From a virus: a stretch of DNA of 64,000 nt. The DNA lies in the IMG/VR virus record IMGVR_UViG_3300044617_001103, positions 1 through 64,000 of that record, one strand, 5' to 3'. Positions 5,824 to 15,633 of the stretch are shown here, one piece after another. Made by a program: the position numbers and the translations under genes. The notes under the pieces are model-generated. The model worked only from the letters and a program-made list of their open reading frames with translations. It was not told the origin of the DNA and did no database searches. The first letter of the stretch is position 1, and the number at the start of each line of letters is the position of its first letter.

Positions 5824-7246
5824 ATGAAAGTTTATCAAATATATGTTCCTGAATTAGCGACTTATATAAAATATAAAGTCTTGAATCCAGAAGACATTGA
5901 ATCATTAGTTGAAGAACTAGATATTAATTCTCCTAAGGATTTCAAACTTGCTGTATTAGAGCATGTGATATATAATGTTAAATCAGATGTCACCGATGCA
6001 TTACGTCAGATGTCTCGAGACTCAGCAGAACGCTGTATTGACGCAATGTACAACGGTTGCGTAATGCTTAACCCCCGGATTAGACATAGATCTTTGGATA
6101 GACCTAGCTTATGCAAAATTGCCGCCATCTAACTCTTTTGATAAAGATTTTTCCGCTATAGAATCTGAGCTAGCTAAAAGATATAAAGATACTATCTTAA
6201 ATAAAGATTCAAAGAAAACTAGCTCTAGTAAATATAAAAAAATGTCTAGACAAAAGTTTCTTGGTTTAGAGAATCACTTACTGGGTAATGTTATAGGTCA
6301 GGAAGAAGCTGTAGATTCTGTAGTCTCAGCTTTAAAAAGATCTCAGGTTGGTTTGAATGATAAAAACAGACCTTTAGGCATTTTCCTTTTTGCCGGTTCT
6401 TCTGGAGTTGGTAAAACTCACCTAGCAAGCACATTACATAAATATCTTTTTGGTGAAGAATATCCAATGGTAAGAATAGATTGTGGAGAGTTTCAACACA
6501 AGCATGAAAATCAAAAATTAATAGGATCTCCTCCTGGATACGTTGGCCATGATGAAGGTGGTCAACTAGTTAATCTAGTTAAAAGAAATCCTTACACGGT
6601 TGTATTATTAGACGAAGTTGAAAAAGCGCATGTTGACATGTGGAATACATTCCTTCGAGTATTTGAAGACGGCGTACTTACAGATGGCAAGGGTGAGGAA
6701 GTAAGCTTCCTTAATACTGTTATAATAATGACCACTAACTTAGGTAATGAAAAAACAGTTGATTATTTGCTTAGCGGCGGAACTGGCTTTGCTAAAAATA
6801 TAAATCATAAAACGTCAACTACTCAAATGCCGGCAAAAGAGATGGTTGAAAAAAATACTTTAGATGCAGTTCGTAAACACTTTAGGCCTGAATTCATAAA
6901 TAGATTAGATAAAATAATTGTTTTCAATCATTTAGATAGAAGTAACTTAGAAAAAATAGCAGAACTTGAAATGTCTATAATCATGGATAAATTATCTAAA
7001 AAAGGCTACAGCGTAAATTATACGGATGAAGTTATATCAGCTCTTTTAGATAAAGGTGTAGATAGTGTAAAGGGTGCTAGAGGTTTAGCTCAAGTTCGTA
7101 GAGAAAAAATGGAAGATCAATTAGCTGATATATTAATTAAATCAGCTCCGCCACGTGGAACCATATTTGAAATATCATATAAAGATGAAAGTGATAATTT
7201 TCTTTTCACATTAAAGAAACCTTCAAAAGCAGCAACTGTTGCTTAG
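5824..7246 (+). CDS. ClpA/B-type AAA+ ATPase, recoded at CGG
   Basis: 473 residues if the ribosome shifts +1 at the CGG codon at 6076-6078; otherwise translation stops at 6132. AAGGGGG lies five bases before the ATG. Residues 1-130 are unique to this protein. The AAA+ core has Walker A GSSGVGKT at 191-198, a pore-loop GYVG at 238-241, Walker B VVLLDEVEKA near 259-268 (catalytic DE 263-264) and a sensor-1 TTNLG near 303-307. It matches the C-terminal ATPase ring of ClpA/ClpB. It lacks the Clp N-domain and first ring, so the unique N-terminus probably picks the substrate. A role in remodelling during assembly is inferred. Confidence 0.9.
6076..6079 (+). other. CGG-A +1 recoding site 1 (ATPase)
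   Basis: Zero frame reads AAC CCC CGG ATT and stops at 6130-6132. Skipping one C gives CCC GGA TTA and opens the 389-codon ATPase frame. The preceding CCC could also re-pair after a +1 slip. Confidence 0.9.
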
Positions 7247-7250
7247 TTTA

Positions 7251-7260
7251 ATTACTATAT
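7251..7260 (+). promoter_or_regulatory. ATTACTATAT element
   Basis: Exact ATTACTATAT 32 bases before the ATG at 7293. Confidence 0.5.
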
Positions 7261-7292
7261 AAGTGTAATCTAAATTTATAGGAGATTCTATT

Positions 7293-7595
7293 ATGATGGG
7301 TATGTCAAGCGGAGCAAAAGCACTTGCAGGACGCGCAGGACAAGTTTCTCGAGCTGTTAGTAACTTTGGTCAAGGAAGAGGTCAAAGATATGGAACGTCC
7401 TTAGTTAATAAAGGCATGGGCATGCCTGGTAGGCGAGGTCAAGCTGTAGCAATGGCTGGTTCTGCTATAGGTAATGCATCAAGATATGCAGGAAAAAATC
7501 CAAATAAAGCGATGGGAATTGCAGCTGGTGTAACTGGAGCTGGAGCTTACGGTGCCAATCGTCGTAGGGGTAGCCAAAACTACCCAATGTACTAA
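7293..7595 (+). CDS. Glycine-zipper basic protein A
   Basis: 100 residues, Gly/Ala/Arg-rich. A hydrophobic Gly/Ala segment (about 72-90, AMGIAAGVTGAGAYG) is followed by RRRGS. The same layout, a Gly/Ala membrane-active helix plus an Arg-rich end, recurs in the next two genes and in the tail of the 1.3-kilo-residue protein at 9481-13438, so these are likely paralogues. GGAG precedes the ATG by eight bases. A virion-internal or membrane-inserting role is inferred. Confidence 0.7.
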   Translation: MMGMSSGAKALAGRAGQVSRAVSNFGQGRGQRYGTSLVNKGMGMPGRRGQAVAMAGSAIGNASRYAGKNPNKAMGIAAGVTGAGAYGANRRRGSQNYPMY

Positions 7596-7607
7596 AGGAA
7601 TTAAATA

Positions 7608-7916
7608 ATGCCTTTTCCTCGTTTATCTGGACTGTCGGCTGGTGCAAGAGGCCTTGCTGGAAAAGCTAGAAGCACTGGTGGAAGAGCAACTAGCGCAACT
7701 GCTGGCGGGCTGCACACTGGCGGTAGTTATCTCACTGCTTTTGGTAAAACTCATGGTGGAAGCAGTGGTAGGGCAGTCGGGATGATGGGTAAGGGAGTTT
7801 TAGCTGCATCACAGCATCCTAAAACTACAATGGGCTTGGCAGCAGGTGGAATTGGTTATGCTGGCTATAGAAATAGAAGAGGTAGTAAAAGTAATCCATT
7901 GATAGGTATGGAATAA
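7608..7916 (+). CDS. Glycine-zipper basic protein B
   Basis: 102 residues. Shares with its left neighbour the opening (LSAGARGLAGKA) and the closing block (TTMGLAAGGIGYAGY followed by RNRRGS). AAGGA lies upstream. It is a paralogue of the gene at 7293-7595 and probably has a related role. Confidence 0.7.
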   Translation: MPFPRLSGLSAGARGLAGKARSTGGRATSATAGGLHTGGSYLTAFGKTHGGSSGRAVGMMGKGVLAASQHPKTTMGLAAGGIGYAGYRNRRGSKSNPLIGME

Positions 7917-7920
7917 TTTA

Positions 7921-8115
7921 ATGTTAGCTGGAGCAAGGCGTTTAGCTGGTGGTGCCGGAAGAATAGTATCTGGCGCAAGAATGCCCAGCACTAGAAGAGG
8001 TAAATTTGCCCTTGGTGCAGGAATTGGATTGGGTGGAATGGCTGCAATGCGCGGAAGATCATCTGGAGCAAATGGTTTACAAGGTAGGTCAAGTGGTGGA
8101 ATGACAGGAATGTAA
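7921..8115 (+). CDS. Glycine-zipper basic protein C
   Basis: 64 residues, the shortest copy. RRGKFALGAGIGLGGMAAM in the middle matches the KFALGALALAG segment near the C-terminus of the 9481-13438 product. Ends Gly/Ser/Met-rich. No clear SD; it starts four bases after the upstream stop, so coupling is likely. Confidence 0.6.
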   Translation: MLAGARRLAGGAGRIVSGARMPSTRRGKFALGAGIGLGGMAAMRGRSSGANGLQGRSSGGMTGM

Positions 8116-8125
8116 TAAAAAGTGA

Positions 8126-8131
8126 TATAAT
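8126..8131 (+). promoter_or_regulatory. Possible -10 box
   Basis: TATAAT 30 bases before the ATG at 8162; no convincing -35. Confidence 0.3.
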
Positions 8132-8161
8132 GTTATATATCTAGATGTAAGGATGTTTAAA

Positions 8162-8593
8162 ATGAGTGACTGGAAGAATTTTATTAACATAAATGGTGAT
8201 TTTGAATTACCAAATTTTTTATATCGAACAATAAATGATTTAATGAAACAAGCTTTAGATATGGGTACACTTCTTTCAGATGATCCTTATAAATTAAGGG
8301 CTTATAAAGAGCAGACAAAAAAACTATTTAAAAATAAATGGTATGATTTAGCTCAGGCTTTAGAATTTTTTGAAATAATAGAACATTGCTCATGTGTATC
8401 AGCGAGATTAGAAGCAAACGGCGGAAAAGATGTTTATTGTGACATATGTAAAGGTGCTAGATTTATTATTAGCTCTGCGCTCACTCCTGACGAAATGCGT
8501 GAAGTTAGCACTTTTGTTAATGCGGCGCAAAATGCGGAAGTAGCAGAAAAATTACAAAAAAGTTTAATGAAAATTCTTTCGGAACACAGATGA
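8162..8593 (+). CDS. Hypothetical protein with zinc-knuckle
   Basis: 143 residues. C-S-C (near 79-81) and Y-C-D-I-C-K (near 96-100) suggest a zinc site; the rest is helical. I prefer the ATG at 8162, nine bases after AAGG, over the ATG at 8153, which touches it. It overlaps the next gene by ATGA, so translation is coupled. Function unknown. Confidence 0.65.
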   Translation: MSDWKNFININGDFELPNFLYRTINDLMKQALDMGTLLSDDPYKLRAYKEQTKKLFKNKWYDLAQALEFFEIIEHCSCVSARLEANGGKDVYCDICKGARFIISSALTPDEMREVSTFVNAAQNAEVAEKLQKSLMKILSEHR

Positions 8594-8767
8594 AATGTGG
8601 TAGATGTAACTATGATCTAAATTTTGTTTATGAAGACATAGTTCAGGCTGAACAAGTTTTACATATTCAAGAATATTATTGCCCCCGGATGCAAGAGCTG
8701 TTTAATAGAAACATACGCTCAAGAAGGTATTATTAAATCTGAATGGATTGATTTTAATGGAAAATAA
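8590..8767 (+). CDS. Zinc-ribbon protein completed by CGG recoding
   Basis: 58 residues with the +1 shift at 8686. The N-terminal knuckle is C-G-R-C (residues 3-6); the second knuckle, C-P-G-C-K-S-C, exists only if CGG-A is read as Gly after dropping the C. Without the shift the frame stops at 8736 and the second half of the zinc site is lost. That a perfect CPGC ligand pair forms exactly at the junction strongly supports recoding over decay. Overlaps both neighbours by a few bases. Confidence 0.75.
8686..8689 (+). other. CGG-A +1 recoding site 2 (zinc ribbon)
   Basis: Zero frame TGC CCC CGG ATG stops at 8734-8736; shifted frame TGC CCC GGA TGC makes Cys-Pro-Gly-Cys. Confidence 0.9.
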
Positions 8768-9476
8768 TATAGAAAGATTTGAAGATAAAAATTCTTTTAT
8801 GGATAAGTTTGAATCACTTCGTCCTGATTTATTTTTTCCAGATGAATGGACGGATGAACAAAGAGAAAAAGCTGTCGATTTAGTTCGTCCACAAAAAACA
8901 AGAACGTCAATGTTTTCTTCAATTCCAATGAGATGTGAAGCATCACGTTGCATTTTTGCTGAAACTTGTCCACTTCATCAACAAAATTTAGCACCAAAGG
9001 GAAAACCTTGTCCAATAGAAATGGGAATGGTTTCTCAGTTTACTGGTGAATATATGGAACAACTAGACGTAAGTCCAAATAACTTAGTCGAAGTTTCAAT
9101 GGTGAGAGATTTAGTTGATCAAGAAGTTCAATATTTGCGTAAAACAAAACTATTAGCTAAAGAACATTTTATTCAAGAAAATATTATTGGTATAGATAAA
9201 GATGGTGAGCCAATTCTTAAAAAAGAATTACACTTAGCAGTGGAGCTTGAAGACAGATTACATAAAAGAAGAAAAGATTTACGTAATCAATTACTAGCAA
9301 CTAGAGAAGCCAGGGCAAAGACTGGTCAAACTCAACTTGATACAGCTCAAGCTATTTCTGATATTATTCAGAAAGTACAAAAGATTGAAATAGAAAACAA
9401 TAAGCTTATTCGTAAAAAACTTGGCACATATGAAGTAGATGATTATATAGAAGCTAGCACTAAAGAACTAGAGTAG
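8757..9476 (+). CDS. Cysteine-cluster and coiled-coil protein
   Basis: 239 residues from the ATG at 8757. Four cysteines in the pattern C-x4-C-x5-C-x13-C (about residues 59-84) could hold zinc or an Fe-S cluster. The C-terminal 110 residues are a long charged coiled coil. It overlaps the recoded zinc-ribbon gene by 11 bases. It sits upstream of the terminase; a packaging or regulatory role is possible but unproven. Confidence 0.65.
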   Translation: MENNIERFEDKNSFMDKFESLRPDLFFPDEWTDEQREKAVDLVRPQKTRTSMFSSIPMRCEASRCIFAETCPLHQQNLAPKGKPCPIEMGMVSQFTGEYMEQLDVSPNNLVEVSMVRDLVDQEVQYLRKTKLLAKEHFIQENIIGIDKDGEPILKKELHLAVELEDRLHKRRKDLRNQLLATREARAKTGQTQLDTAQAISDIIQKVQKIEIENNKLIRKKLGTYEVDDYIEASTKELE

Positions 9477-9480
9477 AGAT

Positions 9481-12400
9481 ATGAGAAAACATAGATTGAG
9501 TAACGCTCAACTAGAAAATCTGGGTAATCAAATAGAAGTTGGAGAGCAATTCTTATCTCCTCAAAGATCTGCCGTAACAAGTCAAAGAATTGAAGCAATG
9601 CTGCGGAGATGAAATTGTTAGAGGAAAAACATTTACTGTTGGATCCGCAAGAGGATATTTAGAAAGAGCAAAAGCTGTTACAGATTCATATTTAGATTAC
9701 ATGATGCAGCCTGAACACAGAAGTGCATCTGGGCTTGCTAGATTTAGAGATTTAACAGACCAAGGATTAAGAGATAACTTAGAGTTTCTGGTTCAATCAG
9801 AAAACTTAGATTTATCTTTATTAAATAAAGCAGCTGCAGATGATGTCTATACGCAGTATAGAGAAAAAGTACTTTCTTTAGATCGAACATTCACTGAGTT
9901 AGGCATGCCGGGAAATTCGCTTCCATCAGAAAGTCCATATAGACACTTTTTAAGATATATAGTTGATCCATTTGGTAGTGGTGATCCAAAAGATGGAATT
10001 CATCCACATACACTCAACTTAATGAGAACGTCATTTAACCCAACTCATGACGCAACAAGCTTAGAAGATTTTTCAACAGGTAGAAATAGAATGAGATCTC
10101 CATTTTCTCTTGCAAGACTATATGAAAGAAGTAAGAAATTTTTTCCAGAAGGATTACCTAGCTCTAATATTGTAGATAGAAGTAAGCCAATGAATCATTT
10201 AGCTTTTGAAAAAGGAAGAAAGTATACAGTTATAACATGGGACACTGAAACAACCGGACTAACTCCAGAATCTCAAATAAGAGAAATAGCATTAGTTAAA
10301 AGAGAAGTTACTTACCATCTTGATGGAACAATGAGTAGCACTGCACCAGAAATATTAACTAGCAAAAGTTTTGCTTCCGATTTAATGGATATAGCTGGAT
10401 ACGTTGATAAAAATGGAGACACGATTCCATTATCAGAAGCTGCATTTAAAGCTGAAAGAGGTGGTTACGTACCTGACGATGAAATGATAAAGTTTAGAAA
10501 GGCATACAAAGACGGCGGTTCAGAAGTTGTTTCAGATCTTAAAGATATTCTAAAAATTTTTACAAATGATGGTAAAAGTATTGAAAACTTTAGGGTAGAA
10601 GGTCACAACGCCGAAGCATTCGACTTAGATAAACTTATAGGAACCCTGCAAAGGCTTCCAGCATTTCAAGAAGATGAAGAAGCAAAAAGTCTGTTGAAAA
10701 AATTTCTACAGTTAAGATCATCTAACCCTAGCTACATGATAGATACACTAGATAGTGCAAAAATTGCTATGGGTATGCAACAAGCTGAACTTGAAAGAAT
10801 AATGCAAAATGCTGGATCAATTTTGGGAGACGACACGTTTAGTATATCTCCAGAATTGCAGCGTGGATTATTGTCTTCTTTTAGCGTTTCTCCAGAAATG
10901 TTTGGTGGAGCAAAAGGTACTGAGTCATTAGAGAATTTATTCTTAAATACTAATTTTTTTGAATTATTAGAAAATAATGCTGGAGAAGAAGGATTAAAAA
11001 ATTTAACTCGTTTAATGGAAACTCGTGGTACCCACACCGCAGAAGTCGACACGATGTTAAACGCATACATAAGTAATTTCATTAATAATAATGAACTTAA
11101 GATTAGAAGACTTCCAACTCCTGGATTAACACCATCTGGATTAAGTGATGCAGCTGCAGCTGAATATAGAGTTAAAGAAAAAGAACTTCAAGACTTATTT
11201 AAAGCTCATGGCTTCATGAAAAAAGATAGGTCAATGACCGCTTTTGAAAAATTCATGAGAGCAAGAATTAGACAAAGCAGCGCAGTAACTCCAATAACTA
11301 ATATATCAGACATGAGTAGAGTGTCTAGTAATGTTTTTGATTTTCTTCAAACAGAATCGGGAATGAAAAAGATATCTCTGTCTGTTGACACAGAGTATCT
11401 AGCAAGATTGCAAAGCAGTCCAGATTCAATTAATCTTGGTATCAATCTAGCCGACGAAGCATCGGCAGGAGCAATTTATTACGACGCTGAAAAAGGTAAG
11501 TACGTATTTTCAAATTTTGAGTCTAGAGGAGTTTCAGGAGCAGGATTTCAGGAACTTGATAATACTGCAACGGTACAAGACGCTTTTAGATTTGCCTTGA
11601 ATGAAGCTAGAGAAGGAAAAGCTGAAAGAATAAATTTAGGAAACGGTAACTCGATTTTAGCAAATCGAGGAAGTCTGGCTTTATCTAATATTGGAATAAC
11701 TGAGATAGAAGCAACAGAGCTTGATCAAATGGTGTATGCCAGGAGAGCCCTTAAAAATCTTGGAACACCTAGATCATTATCAACAAATGTGACTGGTCTA
11801 TCTCAGGCAATGGGTACCACAAGTGAACATTATGGACTAAGAAGTGGCGGATACGCTCCAGCAATTGTTGGATCAAAAACCGCTGAGTATTCACAAGCTT
11901 TAATCGATAGAGGTTTACCTTATGCTACTTATGATGTTAGAAGTAGAATACTAGCTTCAGCAGAAGCTAAAGCTACATCAAAAATAGGTGAAAAATTAAT
12001 AGATAAAGTTTCAAGAGCTGGAACCAATGCCTATAGTCCTTTGGCTGGAAAAGATCTAGGTAAGTTATCCGACATTGGTATACAATTTACAATGGCTCAA
12101 GGTAAAGAAAGTATTTTTGATATACAAAGAAGAACAAAAACGGGCACTTATGCTATAGAAGAAAATTCATATTTTAGAACCCCAGTTACCGGTACTGCCA
12201 AAAAATCAGCCAGAGTTATCGTCAATGCAGACGACCTTGCTAATCTCACAATAAGACAGTTTGACGATGCAGGAAATGTTATGGGTGATGGTATTAAATT
12301 CGGAAGTAAGGAATTTTTAGAAAACGCAGATTTAAATAGATTTATAGATTCAAAAGTTCAAGCAGCAGACTCACAATTAGAAGACACTATAAACAGAGCT

Positions 12401-13438
12401 TTTGTTCCTAAGAATTTAGGTAAAGAAACTACTGATGATTTAGCTGAACAAGTTTTAGCTGGAAATATTAGAGCTTACAATAAACTTAAATCAACGCCAG
12501 GTTCTTTTATTAACACTCAAATGCAAGATGAAGCAAGAACTTTAGCTAGAAATATTTTTGGTGAAAAAAACTTAACTTCAGTTAATCTAACAGAAAGAAT
12601 GCAGCAATTATCCGAAGTTGCAAAACTTACAACCCGAGAAGCTAGAGAAGAAAAATTAATTGAGTATGCAGGCAAAGCAGACCCAAATGTTGTTATTGCA
12701 AATTATAGAGCTACCGTTGGAACGATAGCAGAAGAAATAAGTCAAACAGGCATCATAGGAATGAAAATAACAGGAGATGCCGCAGTAGAAACCATAAATC
12801 AAGCAAGATTAGCTCAAGGTATTTCTGGCGTAGGGGATACTGACGTGGCATTAAAGGGTAGGGTTCATAGACTCATTGATATATTCAAAACTGAAAAAGA
12901 CGGTGTAATCGGTTTTGCAACGTCTGGATCAGTAACTGAAGATATGGATACAGCAGCAAGAGCTCTTGTAGGTGAAACAGTAGATCCCGGTATAGCAAGA
13001 GCTATGGAAGACGCCGCTGCAAAAACAGCTCTTATTAATTCTGGATCACTTGTAGAGTCTATTAATCCAACACTACCAGGCCTTAGTGAAGGTGAACAGA
13101 TTGCTACCGATGCAATAGCATTAGGCAGAAGAGTATATGAATCCAATAAAGGAAAGTTTGCATTAGGCGCTTTAGCCTTAGCTGGAGCCGTTACTGGATA
13201 TAAAATGGCCAAAAGAGGAAACGAAAATGATCTTTATGACGCTACTATGGGACCAGCACCAGTTGAACAAGGGCAAAGGCCTTATGGTATACAAGAAGCA
13301 TTAATGGGTAATGGTCAGACTTCAAGAAGAAGAGATCCATTATTCACAGCTGGTGTTGTAGGAAATTTAGATAGACAAAAAATAGGTCATACATCAATGG
13401 GTTCTAATAAAAATAATCATTTATTTGGAGATAGATAA
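9481..13438 (+). CDS. Giant protein with DEDDh exonuclease domain, recoded
   Basis: 1318 residues after a +1 shift at 9604; the zero frame stops after 43 codons. An embedded 3'-5' exonuclease of the DnaQ type has all catalytic residues: D254 and E256 (WDTETTG), D381 in HNAEAFD (375-381), and H518/D523 in HTAEVD. The first 240 and last 790 residues are unrelated to polymerases. The last 80 contain a Gly/Ala membrane-type helix (KFALGALALAGAVTG) like those of the small proteins at 7293-8115. It abuts membrane-type and terminase genes, so it is more likely a virion or ejected protein than a replication enzyme; this is inference. Confidence 0.8.
9604..9607 (+). other. CGG-A +1 recoding site 3 (exonuclease giant)
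   Basis: Zero frame ATG CTG CGG AGA then TGA at 9610-9612; shifted frame CTG GGA GAT continues for 1277 codons. Confidence 0.9.
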
Positions 13439-14008
13439 ATGGCACTTCTATCAAGCATAGGTAAATCTATATATAAAGGAGCTACCACTAAAACTGGAGC
13501 AGGCCTTATTATAGGAGGCGCTGCTATGGCGGGGCTTGCAAAAAATGCTGCACCAGCAGCAAGAGATGCTGCTATGGATGTTGCTTTTGGTGATCCTAAT
13601 GCGGATGAAACTTTTCTCGGAAGAAAGCTAACGCCTGGTGCAGTCTTCGATGCAGCAATTCCAGGTTCTAGTACAGGTAGGAACACAATGGCCGCTATGG
13701 GCCTAGGAGCAACGCTGGGAGGCGTTGTTGGTGGCATGGCTAAAGGTTTTAAGGGTGGAGTTTTGGGAGCAGCATTTGGAGCAACAGCTGGATTAGCAGG
13801 AAGTGCTGCAATGGGAGTTGGTTATATAAATAGAAATGAAAGATTCATAAATGAATCACCGTATGTTGGGACTAGAAGATTAAACAGAGACATGACTTAT
13901 GGTGGAAAACTTTATGGTCAAAGAAACACTTCATCGCAAACCGCGCAAGAACTTAACGCAGACGGAAACATAGTACTCGGCTTACATAATTTAAGAAGGG
14001 GCGGTTAA
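13439..14008 (+). CDS. Gly/Ala-rich membrane-type protein
   Basis: 189 residues. Two Gly/Ala-rich hydrophobic stretches (about 20-36 and 82-128) look like glycine-zipper membrane helices; the C-terminal 60 residues are polar. It starts directly after the upstream stop. Together with the flanking genes it forms a block of predicted membrane-active proteins just before the terminase. A role in genome delivery is plausible, not shown. Confidence 0.7.
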   Translation: MALLSSIGKSIYKGATTKTGAGLIIGGAAMAGLAKNAAPAARDAAMDVAFGDPNADETFLGRKLTPGAVFDAAIPGSSTGRNTMAAMGLGATLGGVVGGMAKGFKGGVLGAAFGATAGLAGSAAMGVGYINRNERFINESPYVGTRRLNRDMTYGGKLYGQRNTSSQTAQELNADGNIVLGLHNLRRGG

Positions 14009-14010
14009 CC

Positions 14011-15625
14011 ATGAGTGATATGAGTGGAATGACTGACGAAGCTCCTCAGATTCCAGGAATGATGGGTAAAGGTTTAGGCGCCCTTGAAGCAACAGCGGGA
14101 ATACAAAATCCACTGTTGTTATTTGGCTATGGTGGATACAGAGCTCAAAATACAATTCTTAAAGGTGGTTTTTTAGATAATAAAGGAGGACGTGGATTAG
14201 CAGCTAGGTCTAGAGCAAAGTTTAGACCTTTCATAGGAAACGCATTAGATCCACTTGGTCCACAAGGCGCAAGTCAATTTGTTGGCGGAACAAGACTCAA
14301 GCCAACAATGCAGAGTTTAAAACAAGGACGAATCTTTACACCCACCAGAAGAGGAGAGCGTTTAGCAAAAGGTCGGAAGAGCTGCAGCTAGATCTGGTGT
14401 AGATGATTTAAATAAAGTAGGGTCTAACTTTAAAAGATTTAGAAGAGGAAATCTAACTGCAAACCCTAGAGCATTCTTTAGGGATCCAAACCTTTCTCGA
14501 TTTGGCGCTGGATATAATAAAGGATTTATGGCACCTAATGCCGGTGGAGCATTAGCTTCATTAGGTAACATGATAACTAGAACTTCAAAGGAAGCAACAC
14601 CAGCATTTAGTGGTGGAATCATTGGAAGAATGGGAGCTATAACTAAACTAGAAAGAAGAGCCGCAAGAAACGCAAGCAGTAAGGCTGTTCTACGTGGAGA
14701 TTTAAATCTAGCGAGAATATCCAAGATGAACGGCAAAGGTTTGATGGCCAATGTAACTAGAACTGGTGTTATAACTCAAAATATTAGTCCTTTTGCAGGA
14801 ACAGCATACTCTAGTATAGTTGCTCCGACAACAGTGAGAACAGGTAGTGCTATATCAATAGCATCAACTCCATTAGCAGGATTAGTATCCAAAGGAGGAA
14901 AAGAAGCTCTTACAGTTGGTGAGCGCAGATACATGACAATGATGGGTGTTAATGCTACAAAATCAAGAAACTTTATGAACGCAATATTAACACCTGGTGG
15001 TGGAGCAGAAATGCGAACTGCAATGGGAACAGCTGGAACAAAAGCTTTTGGTATAACCAATATTGCAATGACGGATGCAGCTGAAAAAATGATCAGACCT
15101 TTAGCTGGAGCTCTAGGAAAAGATGCAAGACTACTTAATACAGCTTTGAATAGAGGAATTGGAACTGGTGCAGGTTTTGCATCATCAATGGCTGATGATG
15201 TCGTTAAAGCTAGAATGGGTACAATAGCTACTGAAATAGTAGACAAGGGAATAATAAAGTCACTTGGAACAAAAGGAGCTTTGTCTGCAGTTAAACACGG
15301 TGGAGCTAGAGTTGGTTTAGCTGTAGCTGGAGAAGCAGCATTAGCAGCTGTTCCTGGTCTTAATTTAATATTTGCAGCAGATATGGCCTATCAACTTGCT
15401 AAGCTTGGTGGATTGGCTGTTAAGGCTGGAATCAATTTTGGTAAAGATGGAATGAAATCAATGCAAGGTAATATGAATAGCGGAATCTTTGGAGCAGGAT
15501 ATAAAGATGATGAAGTTAGAGCAACCTCTAGGGCTAGAGGTGTTGCCGCAATTCAAAACAGTAGGCTAAATGCTAGATCATTGCTTGGATCAGAAGGTGC
15601 GATGATGGCTTCGCATTTCGGGTAG
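14011..15625 (+). CDS. Large Gly/Ala-rich protein, recoded
   Basis: 537 residues after a +1 shift at 14374; the zero frame ends at 14391. Composition is rich in Gly, Ala, Arg, Thr and Met with several helices such as AGEAALAAVPGLNLIFAA in the C-terminal part. No enzymatic motif seen. Its start is two bases after the previous stop and its end is eight bases before the terminase, so it is part of the same unit. Confidence 0.7.
14374..14377 (+). other. CGG-A +1 recoding site 4
   Basis: Zero frame AAA GGT CGG AAG stops at 14389-14391; shifted frame GGT GGA AGA GCT continues to 15625. Confidence 0.9.
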
Positions 15626-15633
15626 AATATACT

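Noticed and set aside
10732-11082. Minus-strand frame inside the exonuclease gene
   Set aside because: It is a shadow of the plus-strand gene, with no SD and a composition that mirrors it. The same holds for minus-strand frames at 12865-13212, 14776-15246, 31253-31645, 32358-32792 and 37888-38313.
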